A DNA stretch of 64,000 nt, taken from Paulinella micropora. Lineage: Eukaryota; Cercozoa; Imbricatea; Euglyphida. Each line of letters begins with the position of its first letter. Position 1 is the stretch's first letter. The notes beneath the pieces are model-generated. The model was not told where the DNA came from and did not search any database. It worked only from the letters and a program-made list of their open reading frames with translations. The stretch is taken from positions 564,446-628,445 of the forward strand of contig BJOX01000027.1 of NCBI GenBank assembly GCA_009731375.1, given 5' to 3'. Shown one piece after another: positions 11,667 through 21,068 of this stretch. The position numbers were made by a program, and so were the translations under genes.

Positions 11667-12301
11667 AGGCGGATCGGGTCGACGCTGTTACTCATTCAAG
11701 AGACAACACCCTCCAAATTAATCATCATCGTTGTCCGTCAATCGAAGTGATACGACAAAATCTAAAGGCATAGTTTAAAAGCCAGGACAAAAACCTTCGA
11801 ATGACATACTCATAAGTTTCGTTTTGCAAATATTAATATTGATAGAGAACTGATTTTTTTTTTTACCCTGTGACTTCATGTTTTCTCTTTTTGTATCTCT
11901 TGATACCACTTCCCTCATTTTATCTCTTCTGCTTCCCACTCAGGTCTACGAGTGGCAAGTAGATATTCTATTAAACTAGTGCTTGCGAAAAAAAGAATAA
12001 TGAGTAAAGTTAAAAGTTGAGCTGTTTTGCCACTTGATGTGTTCCAGATAATAGGTCTGAGGTCAGCAAATTGGTCACTGTGATCAAAATATACACAGCT
12101 CAGCACGCGGATCACTTGGGGCGACACGATCATGTTTTGTTGTGGCAGATGTGCCGGCGTTACACAAAATTTTCAACCAGAATCTGCTACCCCCCCCAGC
12201 CAGGTGATTTGAAAGCTATTGATCAGCGCTTATGCCATCAAGGTGCTTACGGTGTGACATTCACACATTTTGCGTTTTATCTCGCATGAGAAGTCACTGC
12301 T

Positions 12302-12391
12302 ATGGACAAGCAGCCTTCGAAACAGAAAAGGGCTCGCGAGGCATTTCAGAAAGATTTAGTAGGTCGTTCTCCAAAGGCTGCGAAGAAATAA
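12302..12391 (+). CDS. Small lysine-rich ORF or terminal exon
   Basis: ATG followed by 29 codons rich in Lys, Arg, Gln and Ala (starting MDKQPSKQKRAREAF and ending SPKAAKK) to a TAA. Codon use looks like coding DNA, unlike its AT-rich surroundings, and it could be a last exon. No family is recognised and no neighbour supports it. Confidence 0.25.
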   Translation: MDKQPSKQKRAREAFQKDLVGRSPKAAKK

Positions 12392-12503
12392 TGAAATATA
12401 TATAATACATCATACTTTCTGTTTATTTACAGTACTAGTGAAAGTCATTATAATTAAAAACTATAGTGTTGGTTTAAAATTAAGTGTTGTAAACTGCAAA
12501 GGA

Positions 12504-12573
12504 GCACCCTACGCCAACCCCCCGCTGCCGACCCCGCCTCGCAGCACGACAGCGCGGTGGTTGGCGTAGGTGC
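12504..12573. repeat. GC-rich hairpin
   Basis: GCACCCTACGCCAACC pairs with GGTTGGCGTAGGTGC with a single-base bulge, around a ~39-base GC-rich loop. Poly-C follows on the right. It could be a foldback repeat or a structured RNA; nothing nearby decides. Confidence 0.5.
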
Positions 12574-13560
12574 CCCCCCCCTACTGCTTCAGGTACACAT
12601 GCCCTGCGGACAAAAACACCTATCTATCAAAATTCGGCTCTGCCGGACCCGCGAAACTTGATTTGTATTGTGAAAGTTTCGCAAGAGACCGTTCATTGTA
12701 GTCTGTCAAGCAAGAGCCTCTACTAAATAAACTGGAATTGACCTATCTAGAGTCTAAGTTTTGCTATTAATATTAATACCTTCCCGAGGCTGATTTCGGA
12801 AGTATTTTGACTCTGAGGTCAATTCTGAAGTAATTGATAGCTATATCTGTATTCAATTGATTACAGGTTGGTAATTTTATTGCAAGGGGACCTTAGTCAA
12901 GACTTCAACGTGAGTTTTCCATTTTATTAATGTATATAGAATATCATGAGTCTTCTGCTTCACACTCAGCCGCTCTATGTGACTAGTGAGCAGGGCAAAT
13001 AAAACACCGTAGGCTGCAAATAAACTTGAACAGTGCTTGCGTAAGTTCAAATTAAGTTTTGTTATTAATATCATGTTGACTGATAGTTTTAGATGATAAC
13101 TTATTAGTAGTTGAACTGGATAGTGCAGTGCCCGGGTTACGGGATCTCAATGACAAGTGTCCTTGCTAGCCCCTTCGCACGGGAAAGAATGATGGTAAGG
13201 TATATACAAAGCTCAGATGTCAGAGTTGGTTTTTGGCTGAGGATAAGTAATCATTGATACTACGGTTTACTTAAATAATTTTATTAATAGATGTAATGAA
13301 GTTCTTAATTTGAAACCGGAACCGTCCATCACGATTTCTCTCTTTAAAGCCTGGCAGAGCATTTTCTAATAAGATATTGTAATAAGAATTCTCACAACTG
13401 GCGTTGGATTAAAAGAGTGTAACAGTCGATTTGAACGGCATATTATTAATAGATCGAGAGGGACATGTGATCATTTGTAATTTATGTATTTGCACGATAT
13501 ATAATATATGCAAGCATTAATAATACAACGATACTGGCCCGTGCATCCAGGCTGTAGCTT
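12574..13560. other. Unassigned AT-rich sequence
   Basis: I see no open frame with coding character, no repeat with a second copy in the window and no RNA gene. 11700-12300 is likewise without a supported gene. Confidence 0.5.
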
Positions 13561-13626
13561 GAAACTACACTGTCAGTGGTCCTTTGAAGGCGTATCGCAT
13601 GTTTTGCAATTGATGTCTTTCCACGT

Positions 13627-14348
13627 CATCCCTGGTCGCGACGGCACAAACTAACTGCAGGGAGAAGCAATGGCGGTGGTGGTCCTGACAGCGGGGGAAG
13701 GAGGCCTGAGCCGGGGAGGAGCTCGAGGAGGTGGCCGAGGACGAGGGAGAACAATTCAACGACAACGCGGTTTTGCGGGTGCAGCCTCGGGCTGAGCAGG
13801 CGACTGCCAAGAAACCAGAATACACACAGATGTGCACACATGAATATGCTTATACACATGCATAGATATATACAGTATATATACACACACTGCAAATATG
13901 TGGATGCGTATCTTAATACATAATGATCAAACAACTGTACCTGTATAGCTTGGAGACGCTGTAGTTCTTCCTTGTACCGAGCAATTTCTGCATCGCGAGC
14001 GTCCAACGCGGTAAGTAGCGTCTTCTCCGCTTCCACCTTTGCTTCTAGCGCCCTCCGTGCTTCGATCTCTGCTTTCTTTCCCGCTTCCAATTGTGTTTTT
14101 AGCTGCTGCAGCTCTCTCGTCGGCGCATTCGGTTGGGTTGAGCTTGCGGGCTTAGCTTGGACCGCTTCTGACGGGCGCGATCGCCTCTCTTGCTCTTCCC
14201 GCGCCGCCACCTCCGCGTCCGACAATGGCGTCAGCTGCTTCAAGGGGCTCACCATCCGCAGCAACAACTCATCGCACATGGATAGGAACTGGGTAAACAA
14301 CATATGATACACGTGAAATCGGAAGGGTGCGAATCTTGCTTTCTCGAG

Positions 14349-14403
<55 letters not shown>

Positions 14404-14452
14404 NNNNNNNNNNGTACCTCATACTCGTTTTCCCACTTTGTCCGGTACATCT
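13627..14452 (-). CDS. C-terminal coiled-coil exons of host TIR-like gene
   Basis: Reading leftwards, an AG acceptor (CTTTTTGTAG) precedes a frame starting MYRTKWENEYEV. It is interrupted by a 10-N gap and a poly-C/poly-G run, then continues through KARFAPFRFHVYHML into a ~100-residue Glu/Lys/Arg/Ala heptad-like coiled coil. A donor (CAG then GTACAG) at 13940 and an acceptor (CTTGGCAG) at 13804 define a 137-base intron. The next exon starts at 13803 and is Ser/Pro-rich. It lies downstream of the TIR-like exon on the same strand and is probably the same gene. The exact 3' end is uncertain. Confidence 0.5.
14351..14413. other. Poly-C run abutting a 10-N gap
   Basis: More than 50 C residues followed by N at 14404-14413 sit inside an exon. 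The same poly-C or poly-G beside a gap occurs at 27349-27382, 50136-50154, 54468-54743 and around 58010-58588, which marks assembly trouble rather than natural sequence. Confidence 0.8.
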
Positions 14453-14576
14453 ACAAAAAGCAAGAAACACCACATAATGAAAATGGATGATTATACAGTT
14501 CTTGAAAAGTTCATTCACGAAAAAGATTTGGGAAATTTAATTTTCCGCCTCAATACAGAACTCCTTCAACAAACCC

Positions 14577-15067
14577 TTAAGAAGCAGCAAGATTGTTTGC
14601 AACCAGATAGCATATCAAGCTTGAGACCATGGCCTCGAGGGCGCTAACCACTCCCGTCACCCATCGGGGTGCACGATTGCTCTCGTCTCCACCGAACTGC
14701 CAGTCCGTGGCGCTGTACATGGCAAAGAGTGGCTTGGCGTTCTGCACAGCGTAGCGGAGCTGCAACATAGAGCTGGAGCCCTCAGCCAAGACCCCAGTCG
14801 TCAGCAGCACCACTACCGCCTCCGCTTGCTCCAATGCAGCAGGAACCATTTTTTCATCGCTTGTCTGCGCCGACAGCCCTCGGTAGCGCTGGCGGAGCGT
14901 ATCCAGCACGTCTGACACGAGCGCTGCGCCTGTGCTACTGCGGATGACGAAGACGTTGGGCCACCGAGCACGCTGCGTGCCGGTTGCTTCCTTGACCTTG
15001 CTGTCGACAGAGAGCGGAGGTAGCAGCAAAGGCTTTGGAGGTTGCCTCTGGCCCCAGAAGCAGCCTG
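14577..15067 (-). CDS. TIR-like domain exon of a host gene
   Basis: The frame opens at an AG acceptor (TTAGGCAG, about 15068) and encodes a Pro/Leu-rich linker. A compact alpha/beta domain follows: a first strand WPNVFVIRSS, then SAQTSDEKMVPAALEQAEAV, a strand VVLLTTGVLAEGSSSM, LQLRYAVQNAKPLFAMY and SATDWQF. This order (initial strand, hydrophobic strand ending in Ser/Thr, Leu-rich helix with Ala, strand with Lys-Pro, Trp near the end) resembles TIR domains of STAND/NLR-type or stand-alone signalling proteins. The catalytic Glu of NADase TIRs cannot be assigned with confidence. The exon is followed by an intron and coiled-coil exons. It lies only tens of bases from the left edge of element A, so upstream exons are not found. 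Alternative: another Rossmann-like fold. Confidence 0.5.
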
Positions 15068-15204
15068 CCTAAATCTAACATTTTTACAAAAGTCTGTATC
15101 TACTGTTAATAATGGAAGCAATGTAAGTGTTATAGTTAATTTTATTGAAGACCACTAATTAATTATTTTTGTAATATTTTTTTCTAATATAATAATATAG
15201 TAAT

Positions 15205-15504
15205 ATGTATAGTCGTAAGTTGTATGTTGTGGGGGGTAAGAGGTTTCTAACAAAAGCATTTATCAAATCCCACATAAGAAGAATGATAAGCAAATATAAC
15301 GATGGTGAAAGATTGAACCCAGAAGATAGCAATTTCGTGCGAGACCTAATAACCCATCACCCTTGTCTAAAAGATGACATCATTGATGTTGAAAGTAATG
15401 TGATAACAGGAAGCAAACACTTTCGTGCGAATGGTAAGCCGTTTTCGTGGAATTGCTGTGTTGACCTCATAGGGCTTAGCAAATTAAAAAAATGGCGAGA
15501 GTGA
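15205..15504 (+). CDS. DCL-family (DUF3223-like) domain, N-terminal part of nuclease
   Basis: 99 residues. The segment with PEDSNFVRDLITHHP, then HFRANGKPFSWNCCVDL matches the DCL/DUF3223 pattern (acidic-Asp-x-x-Phe, Leu-x-x-x-His-Pro, then Phe-x-x-x-x-Gly-x-x-Phe-Ser and a Cys). In bacteria, phages and large viruses this domain is commonly followed by an HNH-like nuclease, which is exactly the next overlapping frame. The frame ends just after the heptamer A AAA AAA, where a -1 slip would join the two frames; the second frame also has its own ATG there. ATG at 15205 follows an AATATAGTAAT stretch like other starts in the element. Confidence 0.6.
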   Translation: MYSRKLYVVGGKRFLTKAFIKSHIRRMISKYNDGERLNPEDSNFVRDLITHHPCLKDDIIDVESNVITGSKHFRANGKPFSWNCCVDLIGLSKLKKWRE

Positions 15505-15839
15505 TAAAAGAAGCGAGCAGGAATACAATAAGACCGCAAATACAAGAATATCTTGACATCGTGGCTATTGATGTATTCGTTGAACCTTGTTATACATGCG
15601 AAATAAGTGGCGATATATATGAGCGGGTTGATGTCCACGTAGACCACCACTTTGACATAATACAATTCAAAGATATCCTTCAACAATACCTTGAAGTGAA
15701 TAGAGAAGTAGAAGTTGAGGACAACCTTTTGAAAGAACCGCACTTCACCAAGTTTAGTGACTTCCACAAACAGAAAGCAATACTGCGAATAATAAAAAAA
15801 GAAATCAATATTAGAGGTAAAATGTATCTCTTACGGTAA
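15492..15839 (+). CDS. HNH-like nuclease part of the DCL protein
   Basis: 115 residues in the -1 frame relative to the preceding gene, overlapping it by 13 bases. It contains CYTCEISGD then VDVHVDHHFD, a Cys-x-x-Cys followed by the Val-Asp-His-His signature of HNH-type nucleases attached to DCL domains. It ends with FSDFHKQKAILRIIKKEINI, the conserved Phe-His and Ala-x-Leu-Arg helix of that family. It could be translated from its own ATG (overlapping the upstream stop), by programmed -1 frameshifting at A7, or the split could be a one-base error in the A7 run. Expected role is nicking or cutting DNA in element replication or mobility. Confidence 0.6.
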   Translation: MARVIKEASRNTIRPQIQEYLDIVAIDVFVEPCYTCEISGDIYERVDVHVDHHFDIIQFKDILQQYLEVNREVEVEDNLLKEPHFTKFSDFHKQKAILRIIKKEINIRGKMYLLR

Positions 15840-16109
15840 ATACTTTTTCAATTCGTCTTTATTTTGAATCCACGGTTGACGAACTAACCATTCTATGTAT
15901 GGCTTATTAATCTTTGCGATGTCTTCTATTTTTTTGCCTTTGTATTTACCAAAATGGAACACGTCTTTCGGTTTAGCATTTCTCTTTTCTTCAATTTCTT
16001 TTATTTCGTCGTGTATTACCTTTTGAACATCGGCCAGAGAGAATGATTTATTTTCGCTTTCAATTGAAGAATGTTGGAACTTCTCGCACAGTCTTGTGAG
16101 GGTGGACAT
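15831..16109 (-). CDS. ExoX-C-like small protein
   Basis: 92 residues, convergent with the nuclease gene and overlapping its last bases. The N-terminus (MSTLTRLCEKF) is helical. The C-terminal ~35 residues read FGKYKGKKIEDIAKINKPY then IEWLVRQPWI, the pattern of the ExoX C-terminal/DUF3820-type domain found as a stand-alone module in phages and large viruses and thought to bind nucleic acid. Element B carries a close relative with the same N-terminus (MTTLTRLCEKF, 35812) that is frame-broken, and a third, more distant one at 36143. The copy here is intact. Confidence 0.7.
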   Translation of the reverse strand: MSTLTRLCEKFQHSSIESENKSFSLADVQKVIHDEIKEIEEKRNAKPKDVFHFGKYKGKKIEDIAKINKPYIEWLVRQPWIQNKDELKKYLP

Positions 16110-16160
16110 AGTAGGGGGGTGGGTGGTATATAGTAGGCAGGAAAAAAAAATTAAATAATT

Positions 16161-16170
16161 AATAATATAC
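16161..16170 (+). promoter_or_regulatory. Start-proximal AATAATATAC motif (lipase gene)
   Basis: AATAATATAC lies 3 bases before the ATG at 16174. The same string precedes the integrase (minus) and the ATPase of element B. It is likely an initiator/TATA-like promoter with very short leaders. Confidence 0.55.
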
Positions 16171-16173
16171 GAA

Positions 16174-17190
16174 ATGTCTGAGTGGATTATCTTTGTTAAG
16201 GCTTACTCTGCTAAGCATAACATAAGCTATGGTGAAGCATTGAAAAAAGCTGGTAAGTCATGCCAAAGGCAGAAGGGAGGTAGTGCGGATTTGTCGGAGG
16301 ATATCTATTTGTCGCGGTCAGATAGAAAAGGTGCGGACAGATGGAAACCAGTCGCCAGCAAAGAAAAATCAACCGTATATGAAAAAGATGGTAAGGCGAT
16401 TGTAGCATTCAGAGGAAGTGCGGATAAGCGAGACTTACTCACAGATGTCGCATTAGTAAAGGGAGTATTAAAAAGAACTCCGAGATATAAAGAAGAGCAG
16501 AAGCTGGTTGACGAAGTGATAAAAAAATATGGAAAGGATAATGTAGAGCTGACAGGTCATAGCCTTGGCGGGACGATAGCAAAAGACCTAAGCCGACAGA
16601 CGGGTGTGAGGGCGACCACATACAGCAAAGGCAGTAGCACGAAGGACCTCATTGAAGGAGTAACTGACCGAGTGGCGGTGAAAATAAACCCAAAAGGTAA
16701 GCGGGCTAAGACTGCGAAGCTGACCACGAACTACCGAACCGCATTTGACCCCGTATCATTGTTAGGTGCTACGGCTGTCAATACTAAGCTAGTGAAGCCG
16801 ACTAGGGGTGTTCATACGATTAGAAGCTTCAAAGGTAAAGGAGCCAAAAAATATATCTATAAGTTAAGTTTTGATTTGAAAACCGAGCGGGATGCTGTCG
16901 TTATCGTTGATGAACTCACGGCCCGCCCACTTGTTCTCATTAACTTGTTATTTTATGTTTTCGTTGTGTATTATACTAAAATGTGGGACTTGTTGCTGTT
17001 TGCTGTTTCTGTTCATATGTATTTTTTTCATTTGGAAGTCCTTAACATTTTCAACCGACCCGCCTTTATCCATCTTTTCAAATATAGCGGGGTTAAGTTG
17101 CTTAGCCTCCAAGCCTTTACCCCTAAAATGAAAATACTTTTTAACACCGTTTACCACTTCAATATGAACTCCCTTCGCTATATGCTTTAA
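16174..17190 (+). CDS. Class-3 lipase-like protein
   Basis: 338 residues as an open frame. N-terminus KAYSAKHNISYGEALKKAG is a short motif typical of virion proteins of large DNA viruses and PLVs. Residues 75-215 form an alpha/beta-hydrolase of the Lipase_3 type: VAFRGS (oxyanion region, 77-82), a nucleophile elbow GHSLGG with Ser130, and plausible Asp192 (FDPVS) and His214 (GVHTIRS). Expected to hydrolyse acyl esters, perhaps for entry through or exit from a host membrane. The last ~80 residues are antisense to the 3' end of PolB (16948 onward) and are hydrophobic and unlike the rest, so the natural stop near codon 255 was probably lost. Confidence 0.75.
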   Translation: MSEWIIFVKAYSAKHNISYGEALKKAGKSCQRQKGGSADLSEDIYLSRSDRKGADRWKPVASKEKSTVYEKDGKAIVAFRGSADKRDLLTDVALVKGVLKRTPRYKEEQKLVDEVIKKYGKDNVELTGHSLGGTIAKDLSRQTGVRATTYSKGSSTKDLIEGVTDRVAVKINPKGKRAKTAKLTTNYRTAFDPVSLLGATAVNTKLVKPTRGVHTIRSFKGKGAKKYIYKLSFDLKTERDAVVIVDELTARPLVLINLLFYVFVVYYTKMWDLLLFAVSVHMYFFHLEVLNIFNRPAFIHLFKYSGVKLLSLQAFTPKMKILFNTVYHFNMNSLRYML

Positions 17191-20007
17191 GTCATTATTG
17201 GTCATTCCTTCCGTAAAGGCATCCTTCGTTGTAAATTCTAACATATACAATTTCGGAGCTATCCACGATGCTCTTATGATTTTACACCCATCGCCTAAAT
17301 CATCTCCAATACCTCCTAATTTTTTATTACCCATATTCTTTACATACTTAGCACATCTTGAATGAATTTGGAGGCTGTCCGTATCGGTGTAATAAAAGTC
17401 ATCTTCAATGCTTCCATTTGGGTTAGCCTCCTTCATATACTTGTACATAATACGACGGCTGTATGCTAGTATAAATGCCCCATAGTGTGTCGGCTTGGTT
17501 ATGCTTTCTTCTAATATAACTGGATTACGAGGCAAGCCTGTTAAATACCATAAATCTTTTCCTTCTTTATCAACGAATTTTACTATGTCTGTTATTTGGT
17601 TGCGGTTCCAAAATTTCCAGTATTCGTCGTTGGTGGTTATATATGCTGTTTTTGAAGGAATTGGTTTTTGTATCATTTTACCGTAAAGGCTATTCATAAA
17701 CAGCTTAGCGAGAAGATATTGCGGGCTACCTTTTTCAGCATTTTCTTTCGCCTTAAACATATCGTCTATGTATTTGGCGAAGACACATTCAGATTTTACA
17801 GAGTAGTATCCTTTATGAATGCGGACTTCATAACCCTCAGCTACCATATCCTCAATATCTACACTCGTCAGCCATTGGTCCTTCATATCTTCTAGTCGCC
17901 ATTTAAGAGACCCCATTTTGTCTCGCTGTCCAATCCTGGAATGTAATATGTTTTTAGGAGAAATGTAGTCAAGGTTGTAAATACCGATTTGAAGGTTTCG
18001 CGGGTCAAATGGTCCAATCGCTTCCAGTATATCGCCAACCATAAAAGCTAACAACATCGCGGTTGGATACAACGATACGACATCGGCATCTATGAGATAA
18101 TCTTCTATGTCGTCAAACGATAGCTGTTTTTGTAGGTATCGTTCATACTGTCTAGAAATGAGCCGCCTCTTAGATGGGTAAGTCCTTCCGCCGATAATGG
18201 CTTTTCTAAATGCTAACTCTTCCTTTATCTTTGGAAGTCTCACCTCGTGTTTTTTGTGGATGTATTTTTTCCATATATTGAAAGCTAGGCTGGAAGTTGA
18301 GAAATATGGCGAAATATTGACTTTATGAGTAGAGTATATGGCGGTGTTTATTTTGTCGTATAACTCCTTCACACCCATAACATCGTTTTTCAAATAGTCT
18401 AAGCATTCTTGCCTCGTCTTGATGTCCATATCCTCCCATCTGCTGGCTTTCGTATCGTGGTCAAAGTCTCCCTTCAAAACGGTACAACCCATACTTTCAA
18501 GATTTGCTTTTAGACTTCCTTGTGTATGCTTACACATATCCCACATCTTAACATTTTCAAACTCTAAACTGATGATAGAGCCGTTATTAATTTTTGATGC
18601 CTTAATCTTAATACCTCTCCTTATTAATTCTTGATGTATGAAGTAGTGGCCAAAGTTCGCTCCGTTAAAAGCATTAACATAGAGTATCGGCGGTTGGTCC
18701 TTTTTCTTATTTCTTCTTCTGCCTCGTTTAAGTGGTTTCACCCATCCCTCCTTTATCTTCTTGCCTCGTTCAACTAATAGGTCAACGAATTTACTTATAC
18801 AATCTTCGCCAGCTATGTATTGAAAGCCTTCACCGTCTTGTGTGTATCCGACTATGTAGCAATCGTGGATATCATAGCCGTCCGCTATTTCTTTATTTCT
18901 CCAAGTTTCCAAGTCGTAATGAATTATGCTGTCGTTGTTAATGTGGTCTTCTGGGTAGAAGTCGGTCAGTAAGCATCTTTTATTATTCTTTTTTAACCGT
19001 GTATCTACGAAATGCTTTCGGTTAAGGTCGCAGGTATGCTTATTAATATAAACTCGCAGGCAGTCCTCGCATTTCTTTTTAAACTGTTTTTCTAGTCCAT
19101 AATAGTGGTTATTTTCTAAGAAGATTCGTTTGTCCGCCTCTTCGTAATCATTGCTAGTTCGTTTCGTTTCCTTGGTTATCGCATTTGTTATTTCATATGT
19201 TTTACCTTCTTTTATGTATTTGTTTAATATTTCAACTGCTATGGAAAACGGTACAGGCGAATTAGGTTCAAGTTTAAACTCGCTTCTAATATCATTACAT
19301 CTCTTCTTATTCATCGGGTGAATGTTGAATATATCCTTACACAGGAAGAATAAGCAGTTATTGTTTTTGCTTGGTGGTGTTATCTTCCTTCCCTCTTCAA
19401 CTTTTTCCCTTTTTTCTCTCACTCCTTCATAACATCCTCCGCCATTCTCTTGAACAAATACTATTTCAACATATTTGATATCTCTTTCGTATCCATTCTC
19501 GCCCGCTTCAATGTTGCTTATGTTAAACTCGTTAAGAGCATCTATAAACTTGGTGTCATATTCGCGGAGTAAGAAAGAGTTAAATGTTTGCTTTTTGTAG
19601 AAGTGGTCGTATCTTTCCCCAGGTATGGTGCTGTATGTTATAGATATATTAACATCAGCATTATTGGTCATACCTCGGCTCCTCGCATTTCTTATAGCTG
19701 GTATCAATACTTTCTCTTCAAGTAGGTTGGTATCGTAGAAACTTATATCAAGGTCTTTAAATTTGTAGGTGAGAGAGTTCAGGCGATTACTTCTTATGAC
19801 CTTATAATTGAAAGCTCTAAGTTCTCGCCTCTTCGCTTCCCTCGTCTTAGCTTCGCGGAGATTTGCTCTCGTATTAGTACGGATGTTAGATAGAAGGTCT
19901 TGGCGGTTTCTTCTATCTTTCGTTTCAACCTTTCTAAGCTTAGCCTTAGCTTGAAGAAGTTGAACATATTGCTTGTTCGGTCTTGGTGGTAGTGGCGGTT
20001 TTGACAT
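16948..20007 (-). CDS. polB: B-family DNA polymerase of element A (protein-primed type), intact
   Basis: 1019 residues without interruption. Proofreading exonuclease motifs: YDLETW (364-369, Exo I), NGANFGHYF (448-456, Exo II, with Asn in place of the usual Asp) and YLKND (538-542, Exo III). Polymerase motifs: DADVVSLYP (640-648), KLFMNSLYG (768-776) and YTDTDS (873-878), with catalytic Asp residues present. The ~360-residue Arg/Lys-rich N-terminus is the place where a terminal-protein function could reside. It replicates the element DNA. The sequence differs clearly from the PolB of element B (which has an inserted CHWHGC domain), so A and B do not share a recent polymerase. ATG follows CCTAATATATACATAACTGT. 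Confidence 0.9.
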   Translation of the reverse strand: MSKPPLPPRPNKQYVQLLQAKAKLRKVETKDRRNRQDLLSNIRTNTRANLREAKTREAKRRELRAFNYKVIRSNRLNSLTYKFKDLDISFYDTNLLEEKVLIPAIRNARSRGMTNNADVNISITYSTIPGERYDHFYKKQTFNSFLLREYDTKFIDALNEFNISNIEAGENGYERDIKYVEIVFVQENGGGCYEGVREKREKVEEGRKITPPSKNNNCLFFLCKDIFNIHPMNKKRCNDIRSEFKLEPNSPVPFSIAVEILNKYIKEGKTYEITNAITKETKRTSNDYEEADKRIFLENNHYYGLEKQFKKKCEDCLRVYINKHTCDLNRKHFVDTRLKKNNKRCLLTDFYPEDHINNDSIIHYDLETWRNKEIADGYDIHDCYIVGYTQDGEGFQYIAGEDCISKFVDLLVERGKKIKEGWVKPLKRGRRRNKKKDQPPILYVNAFNGANFGHYFIHQELIRRGIKIKASKINNGSIISLEFENVKMWDMCKHTQGSLKANLESMGCTVLKGDFDHDTKASRWEDMDIKTRQECLDYLKNDVMGVKELYDKINTAIYSTHKVNISPYFSTSSLAFNIWKKYIHKKHEVRLPKIKEELAFRKAIIGGRTYPSKRRLISRQYERYLQKQLSFDDIEDYLIDADVVSLYPTAMLLAFMVGDILEAIGPFDPRNLQIGIYNLDYISPKNILHSRIGQRDKMGSLKWRLEDMKDQWLTSVDIEDMVAEGYEVRIHKGYYSVKSECVFAKYIDDMFKAKENAEKGSPQYLLAKLFMNSLYGKMIQKPIPSKTAYITTNDEYWKFWNRNQITDIVKFVDKEGKDLWYLTGLPRNPVILEESITKPTHYGAFILAYSRRIMYKYMKEANPNGSIEDDFYYTDTDSLQIHSRCAKYVKNMGNKKLGGIGDDLGDGCKIIRASWIAPKLYMLEFTTKDAFTEGMTNNDLKHIAKGVHIEVVNGVKKYFHFRGKGLEAKQLNPAIFEKMDKGGSVENVKDFQMKKIHMNRNSKQQQVPHFSIIHNENIK

Positions 20008-20139
20008 TTTACAGTTATGTATATATTAGGTAAGATACTTTTTCTAAAAATAATTAATTAATGTTTTTACCGTTATTATATGGGAGCTATTTGTTTAGAT
20101 GAAAAATATTTTTACCAGATTAAAAAAAATAATTATAAC

Positions 20140-20346
20140 TTAAACAGCTATTTTACTTATTTGGTCTTCCAGCTCTTGTATCTTCTTTTTATATTCCTCT
20201 ATGCTTTTGAGTTCTTGCTTTTGCTTTAATGCTTTTGCTTTTCTTTCCTTCTTCAACCTTTCTTGGTGTCGGTAGTAGTATGCGAGAGCCTTCTCGTTAT
20301 TTCTCTTTCGTCTTGCTTCTCCTTCATAAAGTTTTGGTCTTGGCAT
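20140..20346 (-). CDS. Small basic coiled-coil protein
   Basis: 68 residues, starting MPRPKLYEGEARRKRNNEKA and continuing into a Lys/Glu helix with Leu and Ile spacing. The pattern Pro-Arg-Pro-Lys-x-Tyr followed by a basic region with Tyr-Tyr and a helical tail recurs in small bZIP-like or DNA-binding proteins of giant viruses and PLVs. Expected to bind DNA; no precise function. Preceded by ATAATATAATACAAG. It lies upstream of PolB on the same strand. Confidence 0.55.
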   Translation of the reverse strand: MPRPKLYEGEARRKRNNEKALAYYYRHQERLKKERKAKALKQKQELKSIEEYKKKIQELEDQISKIAV

Positions 20347-20478
20347 CTTGTATTATATTATAGTTTATATATTTTTATACATGTAAAATAATTAATTAAA
20401 TTATTGATTTTTCGCTTCCTTTCTTGATTTCCTCTTGATTTCCTCTTGATTTCTTAATTATTTCTTGTTTGGTGATTT

Positions 20479-20718
20479 TTGGTGATTTGGGTGAAAAATA
20501 CCCGCGGAAAAAGGGTACTTACCTTCTCATGTGAATTTGTTGTAGTTCAATGGTGTGAAGAAGGTAAAGTAAAAAAGAAGATGTTTAATTTTTCGCAATA
20601 TGGAAAAAGAAATAAAGAACAAGCCTTAGAGAAAGCAGCCAAGTTTTATGAAGAAAACATAAAACCAAAACACGAAGTCTGGAAGAAATACAACGATGAA
20701 CGAGTTAAGCAAAATTAA
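20479..20718 (+). pseudogene. AP2-like DNA-binding domain protein, 5' end missing
   Basis: The open frame has no ATG before the conserved part and is closed upstream by TGA. Residues FVVVQWCEEGKVKKK then FSQYGKRNKEQALEKAAKF resemble an AP2 domain (two strands, then Phe-Ser...Tyr-Gly and a helix with Glu-x-Ala). The sequence continuing EENIKPKHEVWKK matches the protein at 31031 in element B, where the same domain runs directly into a zinc finger. Here the zinc finger sits in the next frame (20696), so the gene is probably split by a frameshift and truncated at the 5' end. Alternatively a non-ATG start is used. Confidence 0.5.
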
Positions 20719-20986
20719 ACAACAATACAAAAATGAATGGAATAAGGAATGGATGAAGGAAAAAATTATATGTGAATGTGGTGAAGAGACAACCAGATGC
20801 TATAAAACAAGACATCTTTTATCAAGCAATCACGAATTAAGAATGAAAGGAATTAATCTTTCAAATGATGATTTAAGTATAGAAAAAATAAAATGTGAAT
20901 GTGGTTCAACTATAATGATAAATGGGAAAGAAATTCACGAGACAACATTAAAACATAAGAAATACATTCAAACTAAAAATAATTAA
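20696..20986 (+). CDS. Zinc-finger protein with two CxCG-H-H modules
   Basis: 96 residues. Two modules: ICECGEETT...KTRHLLSSNH and KCECGSTIMI...IHETTLKHKKY, each Cys-x-Cys-Gly followed by His-x-x-Ser/Thr-x-x-x-His. This finger type is common in giant viruses and their parasites and is probably DNA-binding. It overlaps the AP2-like frame by 23 bases. In element B the equivalent domains are fused, so this ORF is likely the 3' half of one gene. Confidence 0.6.
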   Translation: MNELSKIKQQYKNEWNKEWMKEKIICECGEETTRCYKTRHLLSSNHELRMKGINLSNDDLSIEKIKCECGSTIMINGKEIHETTLKHKKYIQTKNN

Positions 20987-21068
20987 AAATATTATAAATC
21001 CATAATCTCTTTTTTCTTTTTTATTCTAGCACTGCTTCGTATGTTCTCCGGTTTCACATCTAATGATT

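Noticed and set aside
16892-17190. C-terminal 80 residues of the lipase frame as a membrane domain
   Set aside because: This part is antisense to the conserved PolB 3' end; the hydrophobicity is a by-product of complementing PolB codons.
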